Shown: positions 1 through 13,758, numbered from the stretch's first letter. The stretch is 64,000 bases of DNA from Brevipalpus yothersi (GCA_003956705.1 QZCP01000249.1:1-64000), one strand, 5' to 3'. The notes: generated from the letters alone by a model not told the origin. A program made the numbers and translations.

Positions 1-64
<64 letters not shown>
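1..64. repeat. (CT)32 microsatellite at window edge
   Basis: A pure CT run of 64 bp that is open to the left, so its real length is unknown. Confidence 0.98.
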
Positions 65-69
<5 letters not shown>

Positions 70-671
70 CATGTCAAAGTATGGAGAAGAAAAGAGAAAA
101 ACTCACCTCATCTCTTACACACATGAGTAGGAAGGAAGATGGAGCGAGAGAGAGAAAGATGATCAAAGTGATTTGTTGCCTGATCGCAATCAACAAGTAC
201 CCAAGTATTTGGCTATGTTTTTTGAAGCATCAGTCTTCTCCTTGCTAGTCAATTCACCTTCGCCGCCTCCTCTCTCTCTCTTCATTTCCATTCCTCTTCT
301 CATTTGGTACAAAAGATGATCCAGCCACTCGAATAGCCCAATGTTGACCCACAATTGGCCGGTGCACGAAACACGAAATCCCAGTCACTATCATCCCTCT
401 AGCAACATCCGCATCTTTTTCACCTCTCTCACACACTCACACTCACCCTCTTCTCCCTTCTATCACTTCTCAAGCGGCAAGTTGTGTTCATAATTTATTT
501 TATCGTAATTAAATTTATCGCAATGATTGAGCAAAGATGATGAATGAAAGAGAAAGATGCCAAATCATGATAAACGCCAAATGGTTTGAGTTGAAATGGT
601 AAAGAGAATTGACCCATCTGAGAATGGATGCTGTAGCCTTCTCTTCTTCTTAAATGACTCTCATCTCTCTT

Positions 672-771
672 TCTCTCTCTCTCTCTCTTCCTCGATTTAT
701 TTCCACCTGCATTAGAGCAGCACCCTCAGACAGAGAGGAGGAGAGAGGGTGGAGGGGAGAGGTGAGAAGAT

Positions 772-807
<36 letters not shown>
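672..807. repeat. CT tract and GA tract facing each other
   Basis: A 17-bp CT run (672-688) and a 35-bp AG run (773-807) lie in inverted orientation with an 84-bp spacer. They can pair as a hairpin in single-stranded form. The opposing long frames at 650-964 and 654-878 are repeat shadows. Confidence 0.95.
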
Positions 808-810
<3 letters not shown>

Positions 811-3800
811 AAACGAAAATCATAAGAGAAAAAGATAGGAAGAGCAGAAAGAGAGAGAGAGAGACAGACAGAATATGATGATGGTTATGATTATGATTGT
901 TATGATTACGATCATGAAATGACCTGCTCGCATAATAAATGCTCACTATGAATACGATTATCATGATCTCATAATGGACACCTGAGCCTAGTAGTAGTGG
1001 AGATGGTGGTATTTATACATACTGAGCGATTGTGATCTGAGCCGAGTATATCGGAAATGCTTTGTGTTGGCTTGGTCCATCATCAGGGTTGAATTGATGC
1101 TGGACACTCCAAAGTGACCTAAATGTTGATTCCATTTCTTTCTGTTGTGGTCACTGTCCAGTGTAATGATTGACCAAATGATGATATAAAATATATGTGT
1201 GTATGAATGCTGTCCACGTTATTCACAGGCCACATCAGCGTGGTCAGTCGAAACATCAAGGCCGTTATTCAGTAAAAGAAGAAGAAGAAGAACAGTGACA
1301 ACGAATAAGAAGAACAGCATGGACAGCATGCAGCAAAAAAAAGTCAAGAGGAATCCTGAAGGCATGGGAAAAAAAGGAATCTCATTCGTTTCATTTCATT
1401 TCATCTCTCTCAAAATGATATATACTTTCCAAACCATTCTAATTATGCATCACTTTGGGGATACTTTTTCATCGCCTCATGAATATATGCTGGGTGAGAG
1501 GAAAGTTGAAAGTTATTTCAATTTTGGGAATAAAGGTTTGGAAGAGAGAGAGAGAGAGATGCTCTCGTTGCATCACCATTATAATCACTTCATCTCTCTC
1601 ATCACTGATGCTTGCCATCATTTGCCGTATCTTTTTCATCCTTCATCTCATTTCCACTCTCTCAATCTGTTGAATCTTCTTTTTTCTCTCCATCTTCTTC
1701 TTCTTCTTCATCATCATCATCTTCTCCTTCAAACTCCCATTCAGTTTCCTTCTCAATCGAATCATTTTTTTTCTCTTCCCTTTTCTGATGAACATTCTTC
1801 TCTCTCTCTCTTCCAACTTCATCATCAGCACCGCCATTATCATCATAATTCGAAGATTCTATTTCAAAAAACCATTTAGTATATCTCATTGGGCTAACAT
1901 GATTCGAAAAAAGGTTCAACGTTTGACACTCTGATTGCTGCTACTGGTTGCATTCACATTCATTCATTCATTCATTTCGTTTATATATATATATTTACCG
2001 TTATAAGTTGAATTGAACGAATAAAAGATTTGGTGAGAAGAGGAAAAAAACTTGATCTATCAAAAGAATGGACACATAATATGCCATTTCAAGTGATGAT
2101 TATTCGATAATTTAACACATACACACACATTCAAACACAATTCAATTGAACCACAATCATCATAAATAGGTCTTCGGGTCATGATCAAAATGATTCAATG
2201 AGAAAATTTTTTCCCAAATATGATTCGATTTTTCATGCTCTTGATGTTTTTTTTGTGTATGTATTGACCAAATAATCGTATGTTTGATCCTATTTTACCT
2301 CAAATACATACATACACACAAATACCGATCAAACACATCATGAAACACATTTATTCTTTACACCACACCATGTGTGTGTGCATGTTATATATGTGCAAAT
2401 GGTTCCACTCAATCGAAAAGCTGAGGAGATAGAAAAATAAAAAACACTGATCGCATGTATTCTTGGAATTGATAAAATAGAATAGATTTTCTTTGCCGAT
2501 AACTTATCGATCATCGACTTGAATCATCATATCAATACAGACAACAAAACAATGTTTGTGGCAGTCATTGGTGAAAGTTGTGTAATCATCTTCATTATTG
2601 ATGATAAAATATCCAAGATTTCATGGTTTTTGTATCATGGAAAGCTCTCAAGAGCATGTGGAATGCTATCGATAAGATAAGTTGAGTATGAATTGTTATT
2701 AGTTATCAGGCAGAACGAGGCCAGATAATCCAAGCAGAACTGATATGTGTATGCCCCCATGTTAACAGAATGTGTATGTGTAAGGAACACACAAAGAATT
2801 TTTCGGAAAGACGGAGAAAAAGAATGAAGAAAGCAAATGATTTGAAGTGATTTCTTTTTCTGCTTTTCCTCTTCAAAAATTCTTTCCTCACGAATTATAT
2901 TTTGCAAACAGATAAAGGAAAAAGGTGTATGTAATACAACAGCAACAGGATAAGCAATCATCATCGCTCGAGTTCAAATGGACCTTTCCTATTGACCAGT
3001 GGTCAGTGGAGCGTTCTCTTTCCAACCATTCTCATGTTGACAGATGATGGTTTCCAATTGAATTCATCTTCCTCTTTCTTTCTCACTCACTTTTTACACA
3101 CCAAATCAGTTGAAAACATAAGAAATCCACATACACAGAGAAGAGATGGATGATGATAACTTGGGCCTATCCACTTGTCCACTATTGCTGACCAGCGGCA
3201 TTCAATGCCTGTTGCTACTGTTGTTGTGATTAGCCAGTGAATTCATTATACTCAAACACATATATATACAAGAACTTTACAGAGACAAAATTCAATGTTC
3301 AAATCACCAATCTATGGAGTCAAATTTTCTATTGTTCAATATCGTTCTGATGTGTGTTTTCACATCGTCCATCTCTTTCAATCAAGCATTCTTGACGTTT
3401 CCTAGAAGATTTTTCTTTCATTTTCTTTCTCTTACTCTTTTCCACTAATTTTATCATTTCTCTCTGTGTATATGCATGGTTTGTTTGTAAAGTTGTTGCT
3501 GAATCCATTCATGTACACTTTTGTTCATTGTTCATCTAATTTAAGGAAGCAACTACTAAGATGAAAAGTTTTTACGCTCACACAAATGAGTTGAAAGCAG
3601 AAGTCTTTGAGGAAAATAGGAAAAGTGAAAGAGAATAGAAAAGATGTCTAAATTGAATGAACCTCGAATCTTTGGATGAGAATGTATTCAATTCATTTGC
3701 TCTTTTCTGATTTTGCCATGTTCTATTCATTGTATGTGTTTTCTCTTCTCTTTAACTCATGTTGCATCAGTCATCATGAGAAGAGAGACAGAAAGAGAAA

Positions 3801-4087
3801 GATGGATAAAATAAAAGGAACGCCAAAGTAAAGACAAGCCTCATCCATCCTCTCTCTTAAACAGATTAGGCTCAAGTAAGGATAACAGGCTAAACCTAAC
3901 TTCAATTTGCTAATTACTCATTAAATTAGCCCAGCTTCCATCATGCAAAGTTGGAAAGAGAGAGAAAGATAGAAGAATCCATTCCTGCCATCCATCCAGC
4001 TACTTGTCCTCATCACTATTTCCACGGAAGAATGACATCAGGTTGAATGATGCGAACAGCCAAAGTTGACGTTAAAGCAGTGAAAGT

Positions 4088-4089
<2 letters not shown>
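808..4089. other. non-coding stretch, no gene seen
   Basis: Unique AT-rich sequence with CAT/ATG-rich patches, an ATTC array near 1957-1976 and scattered CA dinucleotides. The 226-codon plus frame at 1199-1879 is rich in Ser, His and Leu encoded by pyrimidine-rich DNA and is not convincing as protein. Confidence 0.6.

Positions 4090-4154
<65 letters not shown>
4090..4154. repeat. (AG)n microsatellite, 65 bp
   Basis: An uninterrupted AG run followed by a short AAAG-type tail. The Ser-Leu-rich minus frames across 4016-4400 are produced by it. Confidence 0.98.
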
Positions 4155-4157
<3 letters not shown>

Positions 4158-4233
4158 TAAGAAAGAAAGAAAGAAAAACATGCGAGAAAAAAGAATAAGA
4201 ACAACACTAGGCAACATTCTCTCTCTCTTGCTA

Positions 4234-4254
4234 TCTTTCTTTCTTTCTTTCTTT
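4234..4254. repeat. (CTTT)n microsatellite
   Basis: About five copies of a CTTT unit, 80 bp from the preceding AG tract and in the opposite purine/pyrimidine sense. Confidence 0.9.
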
Positions 4255-4993
4255 GGCAATCTCATCAGAGATGCATCACTGTAAAGATGAGATGGAAAGT
4301 AGACGATGATGAGATGCTGGCAAGCCAAGGATGAGGATGCTGAGTGGGCATGAGATGAACAGTTGGGATCAGCCATCATTCTTGCGATCATCACTCGCAA
4401 AATGTTCCATGATGTATGGTGAATCTAGTTTGTGTGTGTGTATCTAAGAATGGATGAAGATGACAAGATCATGATGAAGATGGCAATTGTCATGCCATGT
4501 GAATATGATGGAAAGACAGAGAAAGACGAAGATGAAGCTGGAGAGTAAAGAATAAAATAAGATAATGTGAAACATCGGCTAGGACAATGAGGATAGTTAA
4601 GTAATTGAATTAAGCAAATTTCGGTGAATCACACAATGTTGGTACAGTTTTTTTTTTCAGGAAACCCAGCATTTGTGAATGAGTTTGTATGTATATTTTT
4701 GCTCTGTCTCTCTCTTTCCCTCTTTCCCTCTCTCCATCTTGACATCCTTATCCACATCACCACATCTTCCTCATCATCATTCCAGTTAAGAGTAAAAGAA
4801 ATAGCAGCAAGATGCTCGATAAATTTAACCTGCTCGCAACTCTCCCATGATTTACTCTTCCTTCTCCTCTTCTTCTTCTTCTCCTTCTCCTTCATCTTCA
4901 TCTCTCCATCATCCCTCACTCTTGTCATCCTCTCTGTAAACACAAACCCAACTATAAATTGTTTGCTCGCGCCTCTCATATTCAAATCCATTT

Positions 4994-5012
4994 GAGAGAG
5001 AGAGAGAGAGAG
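4994..5012. repeat. (GA)n microsatellite, 19 bp
   Basis: A short pure GA run. Confidence 0.9.
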
Positions 5013-5484
5013 GAAAAGAGGACCAAGCCTCATCCATACATACATACCACATCAGAATACACAGTCCACATACACAGTGATGACACTTGTCGTCCCGCAA
5101 GAGATGACGATATGAACAACATCAATTTTTTTCGGGGAAAAATGAGCCTCATATGATGGAGATAAAAGCGGAACGCAATTGGTTTTGGTTACATTTCACT
5201 TCCTTCCCGTTTCAGCCAGTGCAAAACGATAGATCATTCTCTCTCTTCTCTCTCTCCTACATTCTACCTCCTCCTCCTCCTCCTCTCATCATCAATATTC
5301 ATCTTCAACCTCATCTTCTTTCTTTTTTCTGGCTCCACTCAGAATTCTTGAAGCATGTTTCAGACGTGTATATGAGAGAAGATGAAGAAAAAAAGCAAGG
5401 GAAAGAGAGACTAAAAAGAGGAAAGAAAATTCTCTCATTACACAAAATATATACCCTTTCTCGTTCCCATGTTTCATAGAGAGA

Positions 5485-5491
<7 letters not shown>

Positions 5492-5549
<58 letters not shown>
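5492..5549. repeat. (AG)n microsatellite, 58 bp
   Basis: A pure AG run preceded by imperfect GAGAAA units from about 5479. Confidence 0.98.
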
Positions 5550-5550
<1 letters not shown>

Positions 5551-5979
5551 ATATATGAAATACACCAGACCACATTAATGTGATCTTTCAGACATACCCC
5601 AATCGTTGCCTTCTCTTTCTCTCAACACGCACTCACATAGGCACTTGTGTGCTGGTCAACAAAATTATGCCTCTCATCGATTATATGTATATCGGCTGAA
5701 AGTTTATCAATGTCTAAGGCAAATAGTCGTGGCCTGTGAGGGTGGCCATGTGAGCGGCCAGTACAAAATTATGCACAAAAATTAGGAGAGAGAGAAAAAC
5801 AACAGTGAATATTCATCTCAAGTGGTGGACTGATGTGGAGAGAGAGAGAGAGAGAGCAAAATAATCATCTTCGTTTTCGTCGGTGTTTGCCCAAGTCCTT
5901 GGCCTTTGAGAGAGTGTTTTTCTCTCTCTCTCTCCCATTCACTTCTCTATGGATCATTTGAACAGAGCTCTTGCAATTT

Positions 5980-6010
5980 TGTTGGCCTCATCACCCGGAG
6001 GAGGCCAACA
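5980..6010. other. perfect 10-bp hairpin with 11-nt loop
   Basis: TGTTGGCCTC at 5980-5989 pairs with GAGGCCAACA at 6001-6010. It is unusually GC-rich for this window. Function unknown; it could be the remnant of an inverted-repeat element. Confidence 0.85.
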
Positions 6011-6445
6011 GCCATCGACAATATTTCTTGAGCCTCTGTAAAAATAAACTTTTCCAGACACTTTCTCTCTCTCTCTCATTTTTGGCCTTGCAATTTTCTC
6101 AGTCTCAGTTTGCAGTTTTTTTATACCTCTTCCAGCATCTCAGAAGCTTTCACTTTCACATCTTTTCCACAAATGATTCTCATTCCCATATCGTTCACGA
6201 TTTTTATTTACCCTTTCTCTCTTTTTCTCTCTTTCTTACTGAATTTATTGAAAGAGAATCTATCTACACACACACGAAACACATCCTTCAAAGATTTATT
6301 CCATAAACAGGTAATCATGGTCAGATGAATGCTTTTGCTCTTTTACCAGCATCATCTTCAATTCACCGATTTCATCACCTCCATTAATATCAGGTTTCCC
6401 CACAGACAGCTTGTGTGTGCATGTGTTTACACCTCGTTCTGGTTA

Positions 6446-6481
<36 letters not shown>

Positions 6482-6482
6482 T
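6446..6482. repeat. (CT)n microsatellite with one interruption
   Basis: Two CT runs separated by a TTT interruption near 6460, followed by TTTGGC. Confidence 0.95.
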
Positions 6483-7966
6483 TGGCAAAAGTGAATGAAT
6501 TCTGGGAAAGGCAATGGCTTGTTCCACATTGGTCCAAGCCAGTGGAGCGAGATTGTTCAAGCTGCTACATAAATTTACCACTTTTTGGTTATCCAATTTC
6601 ATGATTGCATGTGTTCTTTTATGTCTCTGTCTGGCTCAGGAGAAGAGGAATCGAGAAAGAAAGAAAAGTTTTTTTCTACTCTCACATCTCACTTGTCTCC
6701 TCCAAAATTTGTGTGATTATTTTCTTCCTTGGTTAACTTTACCAATCTTTTTTTCAATCTTTCTCATCTTCTTCCTCTTCCATCCTCTTCTATTTGCTTC
6801 TTCCCATTCATTCATCCATCCCCATCTCTTCCCGTACCTTTGCTCAATACATAAAATATAAAGGTAGTACGTACATAAAAAAAGCTAAAATGCCAAAGTA
6901 TTCTGTCTCATAATTTACCTTTATAACCACACCAGCAATGGGAATATAAGTTGATTCAGAATCGAAATTGGAAGAAGCAATAAATGAATGGAAAAGAACA
7001 TTCTTATCCAGCAGCTTTATATTCTCCTACTTTTCAACCTCAATCACCAAACACTTGTGTGTGTGTGTATACCAATGTTTATGTCTTGGTGTATTGAGTG
7101 GGTATTCTATCTTTCGAAAACCTTTCCAAATACTTTGGCCCATCTTGATGATGATTGAGTCATTCATTTAACGAGTAATTCGTGTCTATATTCACAGACC
7201 ATTGAGAAAAGTTTACGTTGAATGATATCGATTGTCTATGGACATCCATTGGGGATGGATAGAGTAAGCTTGAGTACAATTCTTTTTTTTCTCCTGTCAT
7301 CCATAAGCATTTGAACCACTCTGGTTGATGATCCAGAAAAAGGACAAAAAACAACAGCATTTATAAGAGGAAAATGTGTCAAAAACAATATTAACATGAT
7401 GATTTCACATGTTTCTTATGTTTCATATTGACTTTGATTCTTTCTCTCTTTTTTTGGAACTTTCTTTACTTTCTTTTCCTGATCATTGATTCGAAAATTC
7501 CAGTAAATCAATCACATTCAGCCACCGCTTTCAATTGAACACGATTTGAGTGGATGATGATTTGTTCTGAAGATGCTGAGAAAAGAATGAATTTTGTATC
7601 ATTTTTGCCCTCTCTCACTTTTCAAGAACTCTTTCACCATGAAAAATGTGTATTTTTGGAAAGTATCATAAAATTCTGGTGAAAAATTCTTCCATCAAAT
7701 CTAATTCTGTAGAGGAAACAGTGGAAACTGTTCGAAAAACAATATTTGATGATGATACTTTTCTATCTTGAAGATGAGGATAGATGAAACATAGCCACAT
7801 ACCGCATCTTTCTCTTCCTTGTGTAGCCTCTATCTGCTGGCAAATTGCAATCAATTCCTCTATAAATCATGATCATCACGTAATGTATACAAGAGATGTT
7901 CACATAGTTTACTCATCTTCCTTCTTCTCAAATGCCCTGTAAGATGCCTGATCCTTGTTCATCACA

Positions 7967-7982
7967 TAACGTTATAACGTTA
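7967..7982. other. tandem copy of an 8-bp palindrome
   Basis: TAACGTTA occurs twice back to back, making a 16-bp palindrome that is also a direct repeat. Confidence 0.85.
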
Positions 7983-8810
7983 ATTCACTCAGTTTTGCTG
8001 CCTAACTCTAAACAACTGAACTGGACACCATTTTCGTACATACACACACATAAATTGATTAACATATACCCTCATATTGTGCACGCATTCGTGCCCTCAT
8101 CATTCTCATCCACAGCATCCGTATAATGTTCACATGTACCCATAAAGCGATGTATACTCTGTTGTGTGTCCATCCCAAAGTAAACACAAAACATACACTC
8201 ATCAATGTTGGCCTGCTTGTTAGAACTTATTGTAAACAGTCATCATTTTGCTTGAATTTTTTCTTCAAACCCCTTTGCCAAGCCTCTAATCATGCATGAA
8301 TCATGATGATAATTTCATCCTTCTTTTCTGGTCCTGTACATGTGTGTGTATGTGTGTGACTATACCCATTTCATGATTGTCCAACATCCAAAATATTTTT
8401 ATGTTCCTTTCGCTTTTATTTTTGATTTTATTTAGCTAATTTTGGGAAAAGTTGCTCTTGAAAAGATGAAGAAAAACGTAATAAGATAGTGAATGATCAA
8501 AATGAAGCTTTAAAATTTTAAGTAGCAAGTCGATCAACGCTGAATGACATTAAATGATTCGGAGGAAAAGATGTTGCTCTCTCTTTCTCCCCTAAAAATG
8601 CTGATAATCTTGATGACATATAGTTATCTTGATATTTCATCTTCTTCCCATGCATCGTCTTCTTCTTCTTCTTCATCATCTTCTTCTTCCCTCTAACCAG
8701 CTTCTTATACTCCATCTTCTCTTAACAAGAATATATACATAAAACTCGACTTATTTCGATCATCATGGAATCTTTGCTAATTTATTCGCTCTTCTTCCTC
8801 CTCATCTTTT

Positions 8811-8897
8811 TCTCTCTCTCTCTCTCTCTCATCCTTTTGATGCCGATAATCTTCTTTGGCCGATCGCGTTCTCTACTTCTCGGAGTATTAAACAGAG

Positions 8898-8933
<36 letters not shown>
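8811..8933. repeat. CT tract and GA tract facing each other
   Basis: A 20-bp CT run (8811-8830) and a 30-bp AG run (8904-8933) lie inverted with a 73-bp spacer, one of the tightest opposing pairs in the window. Confidence 0.95.
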
Positions 8934-8935
<2 letters not shown>

Positions 8936-9384
8936 TCCCAAATGAACACATAATTTCAATTAGTGGAAACATTTTACAGGACATTTTAATGAGCATTTCG
9001 ATTGCATTACGATCCGAGCCTCCAATCAGTCAACGATGGCAGTAAAAAGTAGCAGTAAAAGAAAAGTAGGGAGCAAAAATGATGCGGAGCAATCGAAGAT
9101 GAAGAAGCAAAAGAAGAAGTGAGAAGGAGAGAGAAATACGTTAAATGCTGAATAGTGAACGAGAAGGATGTTGAAGGTGAAAAGATGATGATGTGTCCAA
9201 ATTGTCATTCACCATGATGATATAAAGAGATGAAAATGAGTGAGAAGATATGTCAAAAAATTGCTCCTGAATTACGTCTCTTAAGAAAGTTGACTTATGT
9301 TAATCGTCCTCCGAGACGGCATCTTTTTTTCTTCTCTCTCTTTCTCTCTCATCTTCATCCTCTCTTGCTACTTGATTGCTCTAC

Positions 9385-9391
<7 letters not shown>

Positions 9392-9415
<24 letters not shown>
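9392..9415. repeat. (CT)12 microsatellite
   Basis: A pure 24-bp CT run. Confidence 0.95.
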
Positions 9416-10396
9416 GTAGACTCTATTATCATATGGAAAATTTTAGTGGAACGATTTATTCTTCTCTCAGATGGATCGTTTCACATCATTTCCGTTTCCT
9501 ATGGGCCGAACAGCATCTTGTATATACATGTGTGTGTGCTACAGGAATATTTGCATGGGCCAAACTTCACCATGATGTCATCATGAATGGTGGGAAAATC
9601 ATGTCCACTGGGGAAGGAAGCTGAAATCGATGCATAAAAAGCTAAAATAGTTGTTGAATAAAAAAGTAACATGTTTATGTGGAAAAGTGAAATATATTCT
9701 CTACTTTATTCGACATTTTTTCCTCCTCTTTTTCCAAGAAGAAGAAAAAGAAGAAGAAAGAGGAAAAATTACACACACAATCGAATCATTGATGCTGATC
9801 TCTTTTTTTTGTTCATCGTTTATGAAGTGAATTTTTTCTCTTCTTTTTTCGATAAAACGATTAACCTGATTTCAGAATGTCCATTTCAGAGATCAATATA
9901 CATTTTGTTTCACTTTTTTGGGAACTCTTTTCTCTTTTTCCTCAAAATTTGCTCTCTCTCTCTCTTTCTTCCCCTTTCCCTCTTTATGACGATAAAAATC
10001 GGCATTCCATCATGCATTATCAATGGAAATATTCACTTCCGATAGTGACATTATGGTATGAGTATGGTATATACATGCATAAACGAAAGTGAAATATTTC
10101 CCATGAGCTTCCTCATGTATTGAGAGAATAAAAAAAGTAAGACATGAATTTTTGGAATACCATCAACGAAAGAAGAGAGAGAGAGAGAGGAAACTGTGTA
10201 GCAACTTGAAACTACACTCTATGTTCAACGATACAATCACATTAACGTTAACTTGGAAAACATAATGTGCTCTCATTTTTTCTCTTTCATCTTACTTTCT
10301 TTATACACTACTTTTTTCCGCTTACTTTAGCTTGACTCATTTGACTCGTGATTTACTCTTTTAACTCAATTTCTCACTACATACTCTTTTCATCCA

Positions 10397-10907
10397 TTAC
10401 ATTCTTTTCCTCTGTATATATCTAGCCATGTGTGTGTGTGTATGTGTGTGCATGTGGACCGATAATCTGATTTGTTCCAATATCTTGACAGTGGACACTG
10501 AGTCCAGAAGAATTTCGTGTGATAAAGAAGGAGATGGCCAAAACAAAACTGGACTAAGAATCGTAGAGCTCTCTCTCTTTTTCTTTGGTTTTTCAAGAAA
10601 AGATGAGGAAGATATTCTCTCGACTACATCATCATCAGAGTCTGTTTTTTCTTTCACATCTCTCAGCCATTCCAAACTTTCATCTTCTTGTGTTCCGAAA
10701 TCATGATAAATAAAATTTGACACATCGATGGACGATGTTTCTCTCTCCTCTTCTTTTTCTTCTTTCCCAGCTCCAAGATATTGTCACCGTTATCATCATC
10801 ATTCTCATGAGCTTTCAATTTATCGTTCAGAATTTTTCTCGCTCTCTCTTTCTCGTATCATCATTTCGGGTGGATCCATCACCTAGTTTTTCATAGCCTC
10901 TTTTCAT
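10397..10907 (-). other. possible degraded coding stretch in three frames, function unknown
   Basis: Seen: reading from an ATG at 10905-10907 on the minus strand, three consecutive short open stretches lie in different frames. The first is about 24 codons and starts Met-Lys-Arg-Gly-Tyr-Glu-Lys-Leu-Gly. The second is about 31 codons and includes Lys-Ile-Leu-Asn-Asp-Lys-Leu. The third runs to about 10397 and contains Leu-Glu-Trp-Leu-Arg-Asp-Val followed by an acidic Asp run. The switches fall in purine-rich runs near 10825 and 10775, where indels are common. The composite is charged and would be predicted disordered. No known domain was recognised. GAT/GAA-rich DNA yields acidic, coding-looking peptides in several frames, so this may be an artefact of composition. 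Confidence 0.12.
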
Positions 10908-11960
10908 GGATAATTATTGTGACAAGATTATGGAATGAGACTGCCTGGAGGAGAGAATTAAGACCGACACAGTAGTCTCAAAATTGGAGATGAAGACTGA
11001 GAGCTAGATAGAAAGAAAGAGAGAAAGAAATGCTAAAGCAAGAATAACACCAAACCGAGATGCTTTTCTTATGCTCTTCTGGCGTTTTGATTGATTATTC
11101 TCATCATCAACATCACAGGATGCCCAATTAATTATGAAATACAAACGGAATGCAAACAATGTCATTTGCATGTGGAACTTTTGATTATACACACCACTTT
11201 TTCTCCCTTTCTCCTATGCATATAAGTTTTGGCGTATTTAACAGGGTTGAAATACATAATGTACATGTATATGCATATACATTTTCTTTCCCTTTTCTCA
11301 GTTCACTTTCTTAAGTGATGAAAATAAAGTAAAGTAAAAAGATGAGCAAAATTTTTGCTCTTTCAATTCTTTGGGCCAATATTTTTATCTATCAAGAAAA
11401 CAAAGCAAAAGATGGAAACAAACACAAAATTTGATGGAATCAAGCAGCCAAAATTATCTTGTGTGTGTACATGTGCGTGTGTTTGTGCGTGGAAACTGTG
11501 TATAAGAAAAAGGAACCATCCAAAAAGAAGAATGAATAAAATGAGCGAAAATGATCAAGAAAAGAAGAGAGAGAGAAGAAAGTCTTTGCCTTCATTTTGT
11601 GCCTCCATCTCTCTCTTCCCTATTCGAAAAGAAGCCAAATTGAATTATATTATTTGGATGACTGGAAGGAAGGAAAAGATGAGCCAAAAGAAGCTGAAAA
11701 TATAATTGACGTTCGTCCCTTGAGTTAAGTCTTACCCAAGGCGATGGATGCTCTTCGATATCTTTTCTCTCTCTCTCTTCATTCGGAATCTTCTCACTTA
11801 TCTACATGTTTCTCCAGCATGAAACTTTTTCTCTCTCTCTCTCTTTCAAATCTTCAATCTTCTCTTAAGGCCTCATATTTTGCCTGGATTGTGAGCTTTT
11901 TCTCACATCCGCTTAACATTCTATTCAATTTTTAAATATCAAAATAGCGCCTCAAAAGAT

Positions 11961-11965
<5 letters not shown>

Positions 11966-12029
<64 letters not shown>
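11966..12029. repeat. (AG)32 microsatellite
   Basis: A pure 64-bp AG run. Confidence 0.98.
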
Positions 12030-12030
<1 letters not shown>

Positions 12031-12493
12031 AAAAACTTCAATTATTTCAATGAATCTTTTCACCCAATTTTTTTCCATCCAATATTCTCTTCTACTCTTA
12101 TTTTTATTTGCTTACTCAAGCCTCTTATTGATGTATACGAACATATATAAGAATACACATCATAGATGTTGTTGATGGACAAAACTCGTGCTACATCCAT
12201 GTGAGTGTGCACAAGCACGAAAAATATCCTCTTAGAACTTTCTCAGTTTTTGGAATATTTGCTGTCTAAAAGAAAGAAGAATGAATTAAGGCAAGTCAAT
12301 CTCTGAGCACTTGAAGCATGATCAACTAGAATCACTTTCAAATCAATCCTTCTCTCTCGTGGACTCATTATTTTAGTTCTTGGTATATATCCATACACAC
12401 ATTTCCCAGAATCTCCATGGTAGCATAACATTGGGCAACCATTTTCCTATTCTAGTCGAGAATTTTGGCCATCAAATACACATCGTGGGAGTA

Positions 12494-12496
<3 letters not shown>

Positions 12497-12525
<29 letters not shown>
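12497..12525. repeat. (AG)n microsatellite, 29 bp
   Basis: A pure AG run followed by ATGGG. Confidence 0.96.
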
Positions 12526-12528
<3 letters not shown>

Positions 12529-13020
12529 GTTGAGAAATTGTTTTCTCATCATTCTCCTCGCATGAAGTGAAATTTCCTAACGGAACGGAGAAAAATGCAA
12601 ATAAATACAGATGAACACATCAGAAGGGCTTGTAATAAGGCAAAATAGTGGAAGAAGGAGAAGTTAGTAGAAGGATGCTGCTTCTAGGGATGCTTTGAGG
12701 TAGAAGAGAAAAGTTTACAAGCCGATTAATGAAGAATTGAAGTGAAAGAGAGAGAGGCAGTAAGTCTTCATTTTTTCACAGAGGAGGAGAAGAAAGAAGA
12801 AAATTTTGGATCAAGAAGAAAGAAGTAGAAAAAGTTAAAATAAATCTCATGTGTAATTGAAATTTTCTAGCATCATCAAGTCTCTATTGGTTCATTCTTT
12901 CCTACTTTCGGATATATACTCAATTCAGAAGCTTTTCTTAGATGGAGAGAGCTAAATTTTTCTAGCTTGGAAGATGAAGATGAGAAACCATGAGAAAGTG
13001 AATGTGTGGAGGGATAAAAA

Positions 13021-13023
<3 letters not shown>

Positions 13024-13065
<42 letters not shown>
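13024..13065. repeat. (AG)21 microsatellite
   Basis: A pure 42-bp AG run. Confidence 0.97.
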
Positions 13066-13069
<4 letters not shown>

Positions 13070-13755
13070 AAGGTGAATAAGAAAGGGATCCATTCAGCAT
13101 CCAAGATGCTATCGATGGTTTAAGTTGGAACAGGAAAAAGATTCGAAATGAAGTCCTATCAATAGAAAAGTACTTTTGCTTTCATTTTAATCTTATGGAA
13201 GCTAGCCCAAGGATGAATAAAAGAGAGAGAGAGAGCTGATGAAAAGGCAACTTGGAACCGAATGGTTTGGAGAAAGATCTGTTTCCTTCGCCTCAAGTGA
13301 TACGGAGAGGAAACGGAAATGGCGATGAAATCAATGTTGATGAGGGTGGTAGGATAAAAATGGAGAGAAGGAATAGATCGTCAGGGTGGAAGAGCGAGGC
13401 AGAAAAAAATATTGCATCTCTTTCAACTCGACATATTGGAATTTGTGAATTCTTTCTCCATTCATACATACCGTTATACTGATGATGAAAATTATGCAGT
13501 CTGTGTGTGGTAGAGATGTCAAAAGGAAGAGACATCAGTGGAGAGAGAGAACATAGTAACAAGTCAAATTGGTGGGATTCAATGGGTCGCCAAAGGATGG
13601 AAAAGATGCGGAATGATGGTGGGAGAAAAAGGAGAAGACGGAAAATGAGAGAGAGAGAGATGAATGAAAACGGCTCCAAATTTTTGAATACAAGCTGCTC
13701 TTGAGAGAAGAATGATTTGCTAGTACATTGAGCTCAGATTTGATCAACCATCATC

Positions 13756-13758
<3 letters not shown>

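Larger units (their letters stand above)
4255..8810. other. non-coding stretch, no gene seen
   Basis: Apart from the listed microsatellites, this holds pyrimidine-rich patches (4690-4930, 6040-6250), short TG runs, a CCT triplet patch near 5266-5284, and GGCC-rich sequence at 5725-5765. Frames here read as Ser/Leu/Phe-rich shadows. Confidence 0.6.

Noticed and set aside
650..964. Opposing 74- and 104-codon frames over the first CT/AG tracts
   Set aside because: Almost entirely Ser-Leu and Arg-Glu shadow of the microsatellites, with no domain.
1199..1879. Longest plus-strand frame in the window (226 codons)
   Set aside because: Its composition (Ser, His, Leu, Phe, Arg runs) follows CAT-rich and pyrimidine-rich DNA, and no conserved motif was seen.
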